Below, in pieces: positions 35,412 through 45,304 of a stretch of DNA of 64,000 bases. The DNA comes from JAOSJL01 sp963704035 (GTDB lineage Bacteria > Actinomycetota > Acidimicrobiia > IMCC26256 > JAOSJL01). Under the pieces are notes generated by a model. That model was not told the origin of the DNA. It worked only from the letters and a program-made list of their open reading frames with translations, and ran no database searches. How positions within the stretch are numbered: the first letter of the stretch is position 1; each line of letters begins with the position of its first letter. A program made the position numbers and the translations under genes. The DNA lies in the NCBI GenBank assembly GCA_963704035.1, contig CAVPGR010000004.1, positions 186,001 through 250,000 on the forward strand. Direction: 5' to 3'.

Positions 35412-35687
35412 TCAGCCGCCGGCGACGGCGGGCAGGATCGAAACGACGTCGCCGTCGGAGAGCTTCGTGTCGAGCGCCTCGAGGTACCGGATGTCCTCGT
35501 CGTCGCGGTAGACGTTCACGAACTTGTGGACGCCGCCGTCCTCCCCCACGAGCTGGCCGTCGAGGCCGGGATGGGCGGCGACGAGGCTGTCGAAGACCTC
35601 ACGGATGGTGGTTCCCTCGGCCTCCACCGATGCCGCACCGCCCACGTGAGGTCGCAGCACGGTGGGAAGCATCACTTCGACGGCCAT
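35412..35687 (-). CDS. cysO: sulfur carrier protein CysO
   Basis: 91-residue beta-grasp (ThiS/MoaD-like) protein ending LPAVAGG, the di-glycine that is thiocarboxylated. AVEVMLPTVLRPHVGGAASV starts the fold, and FVNVYRDDEDIRYLEALDTK is the central strand. It donates sulfur to CysM-bound aminoacrylate. Located between mec and cysM on the same strand. Confidence 0.95.
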   Translation of the reverse strand: MAVEVMLPTVLRPHVGGAASVEAEGTTIREVFDSLVAAHPGLDGQLVGEDGGVHKFVNVYRDDEDIRYLEALDTKLSDGDVVSILPAVAGG

Positions 35688-35738
35688 TCTCCGAGTCTAC
35701 AAGTCCGACCTCTCGGGTCGGGATTCCCGAACCGGGTT

Positions 35739-36221
35739 TCAGTCGGTGATCTCCACCGCGACCTCGGCGATCTCGCCGTCGCGGATTCGGTAGGCGCGTA
35801 GCACGGGTTCGGGGTGTTTGAGGCTCACGAGCGCGTAGATCCACTCGGGGTAGGTGGCCTGGCGCACGTCGGTACTCGAGGGATAGGCGTCGGTGTGCGT
35901 ATGCGAGTGGAACACGCCCACGAGTGCGCCTCCCGCCTTCTCGGCGTCGCGCATCGCCTTGATCAACTCGCGCGAGTCAACCGTGTAGGTGCGTGCGGAT
36001 GCGTCGGCGTTCGTCGTGGGGTACACCGTGGTGATCTCGCCCGTGGGTTCGGTCGAGGGTCCATCGCCTCGTCCATCGTCGTCGCTCTGGGCCAGCGGGC
36101 CTGCGAAGAGTCCGCAGGCCTCGTCGGGCAGCCCGTCGAGGCAGTGCGCCACCACGAGCTCGTAATGGGCACGCGTCAACCGCATCGTGGGTGTGGCAAA
36201 CGCGGGCGTCGCAGGTCCCAT
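35739..36221 (-). CDS. mec: JAMM-type zinc peptidase Mec
   Basis: 160 residues. The JAMM signature HSHTHTDAYPSSTD with upstream Glu in HCLDGLPDEACGLFAG identifies the peptidase that releases cysteine from the CysO-Cys adduct. A 20-residue Asp/Gly-rich insertion (SDDDGRGDGPSTEPTGE) sits in the first loop. An in-frame ATG at 36185 (MRLTRAHYELVV) is an alternative start. It completes the mec-cysO-cysM pathway. Confidence 0.93.
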   Translation of the reverse strand: MGPATPAFATPTMRLTRAHYELVVAHCLDGLPDEACGLFAGPLAQSDDDGRGDGPSTEPTGEITTVYPTTNADASARTYTVDSRELIKAMRDAEKAGGALVGVFHSHTHTDAYPSSTDVRQATYPEWIYALVSLKHPEPVLRAYRIRDGEIAEVAVEITD

Positions 36222-36236
36222 CGCTACGCGCCGACC

Positions 36237-38612
36237 TCACGGTGGGAGGCGGTCGGGGAGGTGACCGAGGGGGTGGCCGCCCGAGGCTGCGTCGCGCAGC
36301 GCGCGCCACACACGCTCGGCGGTGGCGGGCATGTCGACGTGGCGAACACCGAGATGACTCAGAGCGTCGACGACGGCGTTCTGGACGGCGGGCGTGGCCC
36401 CGATCGTTCCCGACTCTCCGATGCCCTTCGCTCCCAGCTCGTTGGCCGGGGTGGGCGTGACCGTCCGGTCGATCTCGAACGTCGGGAACTCGGCGGCCGA
36501 CCCGAACGCGTAGTCCATGAGATTCGCTGTCATCGGGTTGCCCTCATCGTCGTAGACGAACTCCTCGTACAGCGCCTGACCGACCCCCTGGGCGATACCG
36601 CCGTGAACCTGCCCCTCGGCGAGCAACGGGTTGATCACCGTCCCGCAGTCGTCGACCGCGATGTGGCGCACCAGTTCGACCCCACCCGTCTGGGTGTCGA
36701 CCTCCACGACCGATACGTGCGCACCGAAGGGATACGTCGCCTGGGTCTGGTCGTGGTCGATCTCCACGCGCAGGCCCGTCTCCGCCCCCTCCCATTCCCC
36801 GGGCCGGCGCGACGGATCTCCCGCCGCACTCGCCAGGTCTGCCCAGGTGATCGAGCGTGACGGGTCGCCCTCTACACCGACGCCCACACCCTCGTACACC
36901 ACGACCTGGTCCACCGGAACGTCGAGCACGTGCGCACCGAGCACCCGGGCCCGTTCCACCATCTCCCCACCGGCGTGGTGCAGGGCGGTGCCGACGATCT
37001 GCACGGTTCGCGAGCCCATCGTGCCCTGGCCTCGGGGGACCTTCTCGGTGTCGGACTGCACGATGCGCACCCGGTCGGGTGGCAGGCCGAAGCGGTTCGC
37101 CACGATCATGGCCAGACTCGTCTCGTGGCCCTGCCCGTGCGCCGACGTGCCGACCCGCGCGGTGATGGTGCCGTCGTCTTCGATCTCCAGAGCGCCGTAC
37201 TCCTTCCACATGGCACCCGCGGTGATCTCGACATAGGTGCACACACCGATGCCGAGTTGCACGACGTCGCCCCGCTCGCGGCGCTCCGCCTGTTCGGCGA
37301 GCACGTCGTCGTAGCCGACCGCGGCGAGCGCCTTGTCGAGCGCAGCGCCGAAGTCGCCGATGTCGTAGATGGCGCCCGTGGCGGTCGTGTAGGGGAACTC
37401 GTCGGCGCCGATCAGGTTCTTCCGGCGGATCTCCACCGGATCCATGCCGATCTCGTCGGCGGCCATGTCGACGATCCGCTCGATCATCGACGTCGCCTCC
37501 GGGCGCCCGGCGCCGCGGTAGGCCGCCACCGGTGTGGTGTTGGTCACGACGCTGCGGGACAGGAAGTCGATCGCGGGGATCCGGTACACACCCGACGCCA
37601 TCGTCCAGGTGTTGTGCGGAAGGAACGCACCGTTCACCGGGTAGGCACCGGCGTCGGCGAGCACACGAATCCGCAATCCCGTGAAGGTCCCGTCGTGGGT
37701 GAGACCGAGCTCGACCTCCTGGGTCTGTGCCCGGCCGTGGGTCATGCCGACCATGGACTCCGAACGCTCCTGCACCCACCGGACGGGTCGTTCCATCCGG
37801 CGCGCGATCTCGGCGACCACGATGTAGTCGGAGTTGAGGAACATCTTGGCGCCGAAGCTGCCGCCCACCGCGGGAGCAGCAAGGCGGATCTGTTCGCGGT
37901 CGAGTCCCAACTCACGGGCGAGTGCGTCGCGCACCGAATGCGGATTCTGTGTGGCCGCCCACGCCACCAGACCGCCGGTCTCCGGATCCGGGGCAGCCGC
38001 GAACGCGTGGGTCTCCATCGGAACCGGTGCCACCCGCTGATTGACGAAACGCCCGCGCACGACCACGTCGGCCCCGGCGAGTACATCGTCGTCCTTGCGG
38101 AAGTCGAACTCCAGCGCCACGTTCGAATCGGTACCGGAGAACAGGAGCGGAGCATCGTCGGCCACGGCCGCTTCCACACCGATGACCGGCGGCAGCGGAT
38201 CCACGTCGACGAAGACCCTCTCGGCCGCGTCGACCGCGGCGGTTCGAGTTTCCGCCACGACAGCCGCCACGACGTCGCCCACGAATCGCACCACCCCGTC
38301 GGCCAGCGGCGGGCGCGAGAACTCCCGGGGTGTCAGCGGCATGCCCCAGTGCGGCTCCAGGCCGAGATCGCCGGCGGTGAAGACGTCGACCACGCCCGGC
38401 ATGGTTCTGGCTTCGGAGGTGTCGATTTCGGTGATCTGCCCGTGAGCGATCGGCGATCGGACGAACACGAGCTCGAGCGCACTCTCCAGCACGCCGTCGA
38501 GAGTCAGATCGTCCAAGGTCAGATCGTCGAGATAGCGCTCACGACCCGTGAGGATGTCGGGGTCCTCACTGCGCAGAACGCGCTCGCCGACCTCGCTCGT
38601 TTCCGTCGTCAC
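36237..38612 (-). CDS. xanthine dehydrogenase / CO-dehydrogenase-like molybdenum large subunit
   Basis: 791 residues, intact. Molybdopterin-binding hydroxylase: GGSFGAKMFLNSDYIVVAEI, TPVAAYRGAGRPEATSMIER (AYRGAGR rather than the AYxCSFR of true CO dehydrogenase, i.e. form II type), GTSAHGQGHETSLAMIVANR, and the base-catalyst region GAKGIGESGTIGATPAV. No FAD or Fe-S subunit genes are next to it, so partners lie elsewhere or are fused. The start GTG 38612 follows AGAAGGA supplied by a 12-bp tandem repeat. LDDLTLDDLT near residue 32 is another 15-bp duplication. Confidence 0.9.
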   Translation of the reverse strand: MTTETSEVGERVLRSEDPDILTGRERYLDDLTLDDLTLDGVLESALELVFVRSPIAHGQITEIDTSEARTMPGVVDVFTAGDLGLEPHWGMPLTPREFSRPPLADGVVRFVGDVVAAVVAETRTAAVDAAERVFVDVDPLPPVIGVEAAVADDAPLLFSGTDSNVALEFDFRKDDDVLAGADVVVRGRFVNQRVAPVPMETHAFAAAPDPETGGLVAWAATQNPHSVRDALARELGLDREQIRLAAPAVGGSFGAKMFLNSDYIVVAEIARRMERPVRWVQERSESMVGMTHGRAQTQEVELGLTHDGTFTGLRIRVLADAGAYPVNGAFLPHNTWTMASGVYRIPAIDFLSRSVVTNTTPVAAYRGAGRPEATSMIERIVDMAADEIGMDPVEIRRKNLIGADEFPYTTATGAIYDIGDFGAALDKALAAVGYDDVLAEQAERRERGDVVQLGIGVCTYVEITAGAMWKEYGALEIEDDGTITARVGTSAHGQGHETSLAMIVANRFGLPPDRVRIVQSDTEKVPRGQGTMGSRTVQIVGTALHHAGGEMVERARVLGAHVLDVPVDQVVVYEGVGVGVEGDPSRSITWADLASAAGDPSRRPGEWEGAETGLRVEIDHDQTQATYPFGAHVSVVEVDTQTGGVELVRHIAVDDCGTVINPLLAEGQVHGGIAQGVGQALYEEFVYDDEGNPMTANLMDYAFGSAAEFPTFEIDRTVTPTPANELGAKGIGESGTIGATPAVQNAVVDALSHLGVRHVDMPATAERVWRALRDAASGGHPLGHLPDRLPP

Positions 38613-38618
38613 CCGCGT

Positions 38619-38654
38619 GTTCCTTCTCGTGTTCCTTCTCGTGGGCCTTCTCGT
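38619..38654. repeat. 12-bp tandem repeat supplying a ribosome-binding site
   Basis: Three units of GTTCCTTCTCGT type, minus strand CACGAGAAGGAA. AGAAGGA lies nine bases before the hydroxylase GTG. Shares the CACGAGAAG core with the rdgB repeat. Confidence 0.85.
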
Positions 38655-38759
38655 GGGCCTGCGCGATCACGCGCCTACTCAGATGCGTGGGCAATCTACC
38701 CGCGCTACCGGTGGCACCCCTCCTGCGCGTCGACGCGACGTCTCGACGCCGCCAGGTAC

Positions 38760-39951
38760 TCATGGCGGGACCACCTCGAGCTTCCCGTCGGCGGTGAGTT
38801 TCGCCTGCCAGTGGTGTTCGTGGAGCTTGGTGTGGTGTGCTCGGCAGACGAGCACGGTGTTGTCGAGCGATGTCGTGCCGCCGTTGGCCCAGTGCACGAT
38901 GTGGTGGGCGTCGCACCAGCCGGGCGGTCGGTCGCATCCGGGCCAGGCACAGCCACGGTCGCGTACGATCAGTGCACGGCGGATGGCCGGCGGAATGGTG
39001 GGGGTTCGTCGTCCGACGTCGAGGGCCTGGCTTGTTCCGTCGGTGATGATGCGACTGATACCGGCGTCGCAGGCAAGGCGACGGGCGGCTTCGCCGCTGA
39101 GCGGTTCGCCGTTGTCGAATTCCGCTGCGGGCGTGCCCGCTGCGAGCTTCCAGGGTCTCGAGCGGCACCAGTACCGACAGGTGGGGTTTCTCGCCTCCCG
39201 AGGTGGGGAGCTGTCCGCTGTCGAGGTTCTGGCGGGCCAGTTCGACGAGGGCGTCGGCGCGTTGTCGCGACGCGGTGCGGCGAGGGCCGTCGACCGGGTC
39301 GGGGTTCATGAGCGAGTCCAATGCGGTCTTCACCAACGCTCCGCCTTCGGGATCCAGCTCACCGTCGAGAACGAACCGGCCCTCGAGTGTCTGGGACATG
39401 TGGAGCTTGCGACGACACACGGCGGTCGTTTCGTCGGCGACGACGACCTGGGGTTCGACGGCATGACGCCAATGCGTCACGACCTTACGTAGCCGACCCG
39501 GATCGAGCTTTCTGGCGGCCTCCACGAAGATCTCCTCGCCGTCGGCCACCAACTGCGCAGCCCTGTCGGGATCGATCTCGTCGTATGGGCCGAGGCTCTC
39601 GGCGAGGTCCGTGCCGTTGGCGATGACCCGAACGTGATCCGACGAGATCTCCCCTGCGGCGAACGCTTCGGCCGTGCGGGGAAGAAGACGAAGACGTCGT
39701 GCGGTCTTCACCCGCCCCGACGCCGCCGACGCTGTCATCCGACCGTGCTGGCGCAACCACGCCTGACAGGTCGCCGAACCGTCGAGGCCCCACTCCCCTG
39801 ACGCATCCAACTCGGAGAGTGCATCGGCCATCTCTGCATCGAGACGACGCTCCACAGCGAGCAGATCCAGATACCGACGACCCAGCGGACCCACATCAGG
39901 TTCCGCATCACCAACAGAATCGGAACTTCCTGTCGGTTCCTCCACCGCCAC
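38760..39951 (-). CDS. 13E12-family HNH endonuclease, one frameshift
   Basis: About 397 residues after a frame change near 39140. N-terminal DUF222-like region: LGRRYLDLLAVERRLDAEMA, ATCQAWLRQHGRMTASAASG, SSDHVRVIANGTDL, RFVLDGELDPEGGALVKTAL. The C-terminal HNH nuclease reads CAWPGCDRPPGWCDAHHIVH, WANGGTTSLDNTVLVCRAHH, TKLHEHHW. These are multi-copy actinobacterial proteins, often with mobile character. GTG 39951 has GGAGGAGG eight bases upstream. Confidence 0.9.
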
Positions 39952-40213
39952 AACACCCACCTCCTCCCGAACTCCCACCACCCGCGCGACGCCACAGAAA
40001 CAAGGGGACACGCACAGGCGAAAGCCATCGGGGGAAGAGACCGAGCGGAAGAAGAACCCCTCCGCATCGACAGAATCAGCGTAGATCCCGGGTACGACAC
40101 TTATCCCCGAATCCGGCACTTCTCGATGAAGAAATCTCAGGAAATCGTCTTGTCCGGAGGGGGTGGATCCTGCGATTCAGTCCAGTCAGTCCAGCGTCGA
40201 ATGCGGTGCACCG

Positions 40214-41528
40214 TCAGGCACGGGCAGCAGCCTTCCCGAGGGCTCGTAGGAACCCGGTCCACCGCCGAGTGGGCCGGGCCGCGGATCCCACTTCACACCC
40301 GGGCACGTGTAGATCGGCGTCGCTCAGGTCGCGACAGAACGTCCCCAGCGCCACCCGCCAGGTTCCGTCGATGAAGAGCACCCGCCCGATCTCCCAGTGA
40401 TACGAGGGCCCGACCCGGTAGAGCACCGACGCCTCCGTCGGGCCGGTGAACACGACCGAGTCGAAGACAGGGTCGAGGCGGCTCATGTAGGGCTCCACGA
40501 CGGCGTGGTCCTTGATCTCCCGGATGATCCGGAGCGCCAGCTCGGGATTCTCCATGTACTGCACGTGCTCTTCCGCGTAGAGGTCGTCGATGTCGTAGAC
40601 GGTGCGGATCGACGCCAGCACCGCCGCCGTGGCCGATACCGGATCGCTCGGTGCGTCGCCCGGGTCGGGCAGCGTCGGCTTGACACCGATCGTTCCGCCG
40701 CCGAGACCGACCTCAGGTGGCACCGGCTCGTTGAGAGGCGGACCCGCGTCGGGTGGCGGCACACACTGCTCTCCCACCTGCGTCTCGTCGAAGATCCACC
40801 CGTCGGTGAGAACGCCCAGCTCGTCACCGTCGTCGATCTTCGGCAGTTCCAGAGTCGTCGACTCGGTCTCCCCAGCCTCGGACTCGTAGCTCACTGTGAC
40901 GTTGACGACTGAAGCGTCGCCGTACGCGTCGCTCGGCGCCAGGAGGGCGAGCGGTGTCCACCCGTCAGCGGGTTGCGTGTCGAGATCGGCGTAGGGAGTG
41001 TCGGCGGGAGGATCGGTGAGGCTCATGCTGACGACGGCATCGTGTGCGAAGGGAACGACCAAGACGAGCAGCGCGTCGTCACCGGTTGCAGGGTCGGTCG
41101 TCGGCATCACCGCGCCGAGCACACCGTCGTGGTCGACGTCGTTGTTCGATGTCGGTCCCGTGAGCGGAGGCGACGCGACGCCCATCAGGCCACCGTCGAT
41201 CACCACACCAACGAGGGCGTCGTATGCGCACTCTTCGGGGGCAGTCCAATCTCCGACCACGAGTGGCTCGAAATAGCGGGCGTCGACGCTGAGCCCGACG
41301 CCATCAGGGGTGAGCCGCTCGGTGCCGCTTCCGTCAGCGGCGAACGACGCGGCCTCGGCCAGAGAGCGTGCCTCCTGTACCGCCGGATCGACGGGTCCCG
41401 GGCGATCCGTTCCGTCTTCGACGCTGACCGAGTCGTCACCGCCGAGTCCGCACGACGCAACCACGAGAGCCAGGATCACGCCGACGAGAACGAGCCGGCA
41501 CCGTGCCACAGCTGAGGAGTTCTCCATG
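40214..41528 (-). CDS. large secreted lipoprotein of unknown function
   Basis: 437 residues from ATG 41528. Signal LVLVGVILALVVASC with lipobox VVASC. The mature protein has an extracellular beta-rich part (ARYFEPLVVGDWTAPEECAY, SNNDVDHDGVLGAVMPTTD) and a C-terminal NTF2-like-looking part (RVGPSYHWEIGRVLFIDGTW, VALGTFCRDL). Four cysteines. Diverges from smpB by 79 bp. No family recognised. Confidence 0.75.
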
Positions 41529-41607
41529 ACCGTTCGACGGCGCGGCGTGTGCCGTAGTTCCACGATTCCCCGGATCTCGTCGAAACCCTGCCACTAGGTT
41601 GCCACCC

Positions 41608-42069
41608 ATGGCGAAGGACGGCCCGCCCACGATTCAGAACCGAAAAGCCCGCCACGACTACGCCGTCCTCGACAGCTACGAGGCCGGGATCGTGCTGAAG
41701 GGTTCCGAGGTGAAGGCGATCCGCGACGGTCAGGCCAACCTGCGTGACGCGTACGCCACCGTCCGCAACGGAGAGGTCTGGCTCCACGGCATGCACGTGT
41801 CGCCGTACAGCCACGCCTCCACCGGGGACCACGACCCGCTCCGCACCCGCAAGCTGCTCCTGCACCACGCCGAGATCGCCGAGATCGCCCGCAAGACCGA
41901 GCAGTCGGGTGTCACGCTCATCCCGATGAAGCTCTACTTCTCCAACGGTCGGGCCAAGGTGGACCTGGCGGTGGCGCGGGGTAAGCGTCAGTACGACAAG
42001 CGTCAGACGCTGCGTGAACGCGACGACAAGCGGGAGGCCGAACGCGCCCTACGGGGCCGCAACCGCTGA
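41608..42069 (+). CDS. smpB: SsrA-binding protein
   Basis: 153 residues from ATG 41608. KARHDYAVLDSYEAGIVLKG and SEVKAIRDGQANLRDAYATV are the OB-fold hallmarks; RTRKLLLHHAEIAEIARKTE and the basic tail GKRQYDKRQTLRERDDKREA insert into the ribosomal mRNA channel. Directly followed by the tmRNA gene, with which it rescues stalled ribosomes. Confidence 0.98.
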   Translation: MAKDGPPTIQNRKARHDYAVLDSYEAGIVLKGSEVKAIRDGQANLRDAYATVRNGEVWLHGMHVSPYSHASTGDHDPLRTRKLLLHHAEIAEIARKTEQSGVTLIPMKLYFSNGRAKVDLAVARGKRQYDKRQTLRERDDKREAERALRGRNR

Positions 42070-42162
42070 GCCGGGCCACGCCGGAAAAGCCGTGGAAGAG
42101 ACGTCCCGCCGTAGAGGTACACTCATGGGGTCGTGCGAGCGCATCCGCGCGGCACTTGACAA

Positions 42163-42519
<357 letters not shown>

Positions 42520-42577
42520 GAACTGAACTTCCCCACCTCTTCCCCCGTTGTTGCCTCACACAGCTGGGAAGAGGATC

Positions 42578-42988
42578 ATGACCGTTGATGAACGCACACG
42601 TCTGGCGTTGGCCCGCAAGCTCGAGTCCGTGCTCGGGACCGAACACGCCACCGCGCTGATGGAGTACCTGCCGCTCGTCGGTTGGACCGACATCGCAACC
42701 AAGCCGGATCTCGCAGCGCTCGAGCAGTCGCTGCGCGGCGAGATCGGCGAACTGCGTGGCGAGATGCATCGCGAGATCGGAGGACTCCGAGGAGAACTCG
42801 GAGAACTGCGAGGCGAACTCCGCGGTGAGATCGGCGAACTCCGCGGTGAGGTTCGCGCTATGCGAGGTGAGCTCGGCAAAGAGCTCGCCGACGCGCTGCG
42901 CGCACAGACGAACCGCATTCTCGGGTGGGTCGTGCCCACGATGCTGGCCGGCGTCGCTCTCGCCGTGGCCGCCACGAACCTCGGCTGA
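42578..42988 (+). CDS. coiled-coil protein with C-terminal membrane anchor
   Basis: 136 residues from ATG 42578 (GAAGAGG upstream). A soluble N-terminal helix pair (ARKLESVLGTEHATALMEYL) leads into an LRGE[IL]GE heptad repeat (about residues 50-105) forming a coiled coil. The anchor WVVPTMLAGVALAVAATN follows. Layout matches DUF1640/CCDC90-like proteins. The repeat is visible at DNA level as degenerate GAACTCCGCGG-type units. Confidence 0.7.
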   Translation: MTVDERTRLALARKLESVLGTEHATALMEYLPLVGWTDIATKPDLAALEQSLRGEIGELRGEMHREIGGLRGELGELRGELRGEIGELRGEVRAMRGELGKELADALRAQTNRILGWVVPTMLAGVALAVAATNLG

Positions 42989-43099
42989 AGTTCCGTTTCC
43001 TACCAGCGACGGCGGCGCGACGATCACCGTCCGCAGGTACTCCTCGGGGTTTGGTGGGCACGACGGGCCACGGCGGCAACCCGCGGTCGATCACCGCCC

Positions 43100-43897
43100 T
43101 CAGGGCGCGGGCGTGATGATGACCGGAACCCCCGGTGGGATCGTGAGCCCACCTCGGACCACGATGCGCGCCAGGTAGTCGCCCGGCTCCATCGGAATGT
43201 TCACCCACCCACCGTCGATCCACTCCACCATGTCCGTGCCCGTCGGCACGGTGACGGGATAGTCACGCGACTCGCCGGCGGCGAGGAGCGCGGGCTTCGG
43301 GTCACAGGGAAGATGGCTGGTGGGCCCTGTATCCCAATCGGCCTTCACGAGGCTGACGAAGAACTTCAGACCGCAACCGCCGATGCGAACGTAGCGCGGA
43401 CCACCAGCGACGTTCGTGACGGTGACTGTTCCCGCGAGCTCCTCACCGGCGGGCACCGAGCTCCCGGCAACGCGGAGTGCGAGACGAAGGTCCCGGGGCA
43501 ACGTCACCGATTCCTGAGGCGCCGCGGGTGGCGAGGACGGGCTCTCGGCGCCACCGCCCTGCGACGGGGAGGACGGAACGTCGGGTGGGACGGTTGTCGA
43601 CGGTGTGGGCGGAGCAGGCGCCGTCGTCGTCGAGGTCTCGCCGGGCAGCGTCGTGGGCACCCGCGTGGTCAGCGGTGGTGTCGGAGTCGAGGTCTCGCTC
43701 ACGACCGCGACAGAGGGCGAGTTGTCACGTCCGAGGGAGAACGCCGTCCCGCCGAGCACGAGACCGGCGAGGGCGGTCGCGCCCGCGAAGCCGACGATCC
43801 GTCGGCCACGGCGGCGACGGAACCGGGCGCGGACGTCCCGGAGGCCCTCCTCCGTCGGCTCGGGTGGAGCCTGATCGTCGAGTCGATCGAACATCAC
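43100..43897 (-). CDS. membrane protein partnered with ECF sigma factor
   Basis: 265 residues; GTG start overlaps the sigma-factor stop (GTGA). A short cytoplasmic N-terminus (RLDDQAPPEPTEEGLRDVRA) precedes one membrane helix (VGFAGATALAGLVLGGTAFS), a Thr/Pro-rich linker and an extracellular beta domain (LRVAGSSVPAGEELAGTVTV, GGWVNIPMEPGDYLARIVVR). No zinc anti-sigma HxxxCxxC motif, so it may be a structural partner rather than a ZAS anti-sigma factor. Confidence 0.75.
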   Translation of the reverse strand: MMFDRLDDQAPPEPTEEGLRDVRARFRRRRGRRIVGFAGATALAGLVLGGTAFSLGRDNSPSVAVVSETSTPTPPLTTRVPTTLPGETSTTTAPAPPTPSTTVPPDVPSSPSQGGGAESPSSPPAAPQESVTLPRDLRLALRVAGSSVPAGEELAGTVTVTNVAGGPRYVRIGGCGLKFFVSLVKADWDTGPTSHLPCDPKPALLAAGESRDYPVTVPTGTDMVEWIDGGWVNIPMEPGDYLARIVVRGGLTIPPGVPVIITPAP

Positions 43898-44460
43898 AAC
43901 TCCTCGGTGAGTCCATCAAAGGTTTGACGAAGGGTCCGCAGCGCGCGGAACGCGTGCTGTTTCACCGTTCCGATCGAGCAGCCCAACGCCCGTGCGGTTT
44001 CGGCCTCCGTCTGATCGGCCAGGTAGCGGAGCGCCACGACCTCACGTTGCCGCTTCGGCAGGCTCACGAGCGCGCGCTGGAGATCGAGTCGGAGCGCGGT
44101 GTCGCCGTCGTGAACAAGATCGACCGCCTGCCCGGGGTCTTCCGCCCGGCGGCGACGACGCACGACCGAGAGGGCCTTGTTCGAGGCGACGCGAGCCACC
44201 CAGGCCTCTCGGTAGTCGTGGATCCGTTTCCACCGCAGGAGCGCCGCAGCCAGCGATTCCTGGGCCACCTCTTCCGCCTCGGCGCGGCTACCGAGGATCC
44301 GGTATCCGACGCGGTAGGCGCGGCGGAAGAGCGCGGGATACGCGTCGTCGAAATCATCGACCGTCTCGGCCGACGCAGCCGACTCCACCGTGACCGGCCC
44401 GACCGCCGCTGCGAGCTCCATCACCCTGGTATCGGCCGGAACCACCGAAAAGGTTGACAT
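43894..44460 (-). CDS. ECF-type (sigma-70 family) RNA polymerase sigma factor
   Basis: 188 residues from ATG 44460. Region 2: YPALFRRAYRVGYRILGSRA then EAEEVAQESLAAALLRWKRI, with REAWVARVASNKALSVVRRR. Region 4: ALVSLPKRQREVVALRYLAD, QTEAETARALGCSIGTVKQH. Closest in layout to SigE/SigL-like actinobacterial ECF factors. Coupled to the following membrane protein gene. Confidence 0.9.
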   Translation of the reverse strand: MSTFSVVPADTRVMELAAAVGPVTVESAASAETVDDFDDAYPALFRRAYRVGYRILGSRAEAEEVAQESLAAALLRWKRIHDYREAWVARVASNKALSVVRRRRRAEDPGQAVDLVHDGDTALRLDLQRALVSLPKRQREVVALRYLADQTEAETARALGCSIGTVKQHAFRALRTLRQTFDGLTEEL

Positions 44461-44476
44461 GGGCTCGGAGGGCTGT

Positions 44477-45304
44477 TCACGGGCTGAGGGCGTCGATGTC
44501 GAGCCTGACGTAGTCCAACTCCACCTGGCCCGACTCCGTCGCGGCGAAGGCTTCGAGGACATCGGCGACGAACGGGTCGTGCAGCGTCGGCGGGAGTTGG
44601 TCGAGGTGCGGGGCGATGATCACGGTCCGCAGGAACTCCTCGGGGTTGTCGGGAACGACCGGCCACGGCTGGAGTCCGCAGTCGATGTCGACGAACCCCG
44701 CGTGTTCGAGACGCTCCGTCGTGTCGTCTGGTGAGGCGTAGTGCCACGGTGGTTCCCATCCGGCGAAGTGCGCGGCGTAGGGAGCCTGGGCCTGCACCGT
44801 CGCCACGGTGCCGCGCGCGCTGTCGATGTTGCCCCGTCCCCCGCACTGCGCCACAAGCCGCCCGCCGGGTCGCAGCACCGACGCCAAGGCAGCGAAGAGC
44901 GCGTCGTGGTCGGCGATCCAGTGGAACGTGGCCGTCGACAGCACGGCGTCGACGGGAGAATCGAGGCCCAGCGAATCGGGGCCCGCCAGCGCCGTCAGGT
45001 CCGCCACCTGCACGCTCGCACGTTCTCCGAACGTGGCGAGGTGGTCCCGCGCCCGCTCGACCATCTTCTCGGACGCATCGACAGCGATCACCTTCCCGTC
45101 GGGGAGGCGGTCGAGCAGCATCTCGGAGATCCGCCCCGATCCGCATCCCGCATCGAGGACGACCTCGTCGCCCCGGAGCGGAAGCCGTTCCAGGACCGCG
45201 ACGGCCATCTGCTGCTGCGGAGTCGACACCCGGTGGTAGCTGCCGGCGTCCCACTCGCGCGGAGCGGACTCTCCCGAGTCGCGGGACCCGTCGGCATCTC
45301 TCAT
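44477..45304 (-). CDS. class I SAM-dependent methyltransferase
   Basis: 275 residues. SAM-binding VVLDAGCGSGRISEMLLDRL (motif I), VIAVDASEKMVERAR (motif II), DAVLSTATFHWIADHDALF (motif IV) and LRPGGRLVAQCGGRGN. Resembles trans-aconitate 2-methyltransferase in the FHWI motif and length. Its start abuts the SnoaL stop. Substrate unknown. Confidence 0.88.
   Translation of the reverse strand: MRDADGSRDSGESAPREWDAGSYHRVSTPQQQMAVAVLERLPLRGDEVVLDAGCGSGRISEMLLDRLPDGKVIAVDASEKMVERARDHLATFGERASVQVADLTALAGPDSLGLDSPVDAVLSTATFHWIADHDALFAALASVLRPGGRLVAQCGGRGNIDSARGTVATVQAQAPYAAHFAGWEPPWHYASPDDTTERLEHAGFVDIDCGLQPWPVVPDNPEEFLRTVIIAPHLDQLPPTLHDPFVADVLEAFAATESGQVELDYVRLDIDALSP

Noticed and set aside
42154..42162. 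TTGACA just before the tmRNA 5' end as its -35 box
   Set aside because: It lies only a few bases from the mature 5' end, too close to direct tmRNA transcription; a TACACT near 42117 is a better but weak -10 candidate.
43100..43897. Zinc-binding anti-sigma factor
   Set aside because: The HxxxCxxC motif is absent; only the genetic coupling to the sigma gene supports a partner role.
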